From positions 1 through 6,189 of the forward strand of contig QMQA01000077.1 of NCBI GenBank assembly GCA_003648845.1: a stretch of 6,189 nt of DNA, given 5' to 3'. Both the position numbers and the translations under genes were made by a program. A model generated the notes under the pieces. It searched no databases, was not told the DNA's origin, and saw only the letters and a list, made by a program, of their open reading frames with translations. The stretch comes from Candidatus Aerophobota bacterium (lineage in GTDB: Bacteria; Aerophobota; Aerophobia; Aerophobales; B3-G15). This document shows positions 6,182-6,189 of the stretch, in pieces (within the stretch, counting starts at the first letter, position 1; each line of letters starts with the position of its first letter).

Positions 6182-6189
6182 ATAAAGAG

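Overview
The window reads as an AT-rich piece of a bacterial chromosome from a strict anaerobe. All seven genes lie on the minus strand, so transcription runs from high to low coordinates. The anaerobe reading rests on three things: a Rex NADH/NAD+ sensor, the start of an HdrC-like iron-sulfur protein, and a Cache-domain histidine kinase of a type I associate with anaerobes. The species cannot be named from this sequence. Rex argues against a typical proteobacterium. A clostridial, Thermotoga-like or uncultivated candidate-phylum bacterium is possible, but this is a guess.

Layout in transcription order. (1) 6181-4703 encodes a soluble receiver-PAS-histidine kinase. It overlaps by 8 bp the rex gene (4710-4045), so the two are almost certainly co-transcribed. 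(2) After a 183-bp gap holding a good sigma-70-type promoter comes a two-gene signalling unit. It consists of a stand-alone receiver protein (3861-3466) and, 11 bp later, a membrane histidine kinase with an extracytoplasmic Cache sensor (3454-1496). (3) After a 207-bp gap, with an inverted repeat at the kinase stop codon and a near-consensus promoter, comes a third unit. It contains a GntR/FCD regulator (1288-611, GTG start), a GcvH-like lipoyl carrier (583-158), and the first 39 codons of an HdrC-like protein (118 to the window edge).

How the genes may work together. The last unit looks like the front of a heterodisulfide-reductase-type electron-transfer operon that carries its own lipoyl protein and local FCD regulator. 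No glycine-cleavage enzyme genes (gcvT, gcvP) are seen beside the GcvH homologue. Its lipoyl loop departs from the usual glycine-cleavage form, which favours a role with the Hdr-like complex. The upstream genes provide three possible inputs: cytosolic NADH/NAD+ (Rex), a cytosolic PAS signal, and an extracytoplasmic ligand (Cache kinase). Neither receiver has a recognisable output domain, so the DNA-binding or effector end of the phosphorelay is not in the window unless signalling acts through protein contacts.

No tRNA, rRNA, CRISPR array, insertion sequence or prophage signal was seen. No gap without a gene exceeds 300 bp.
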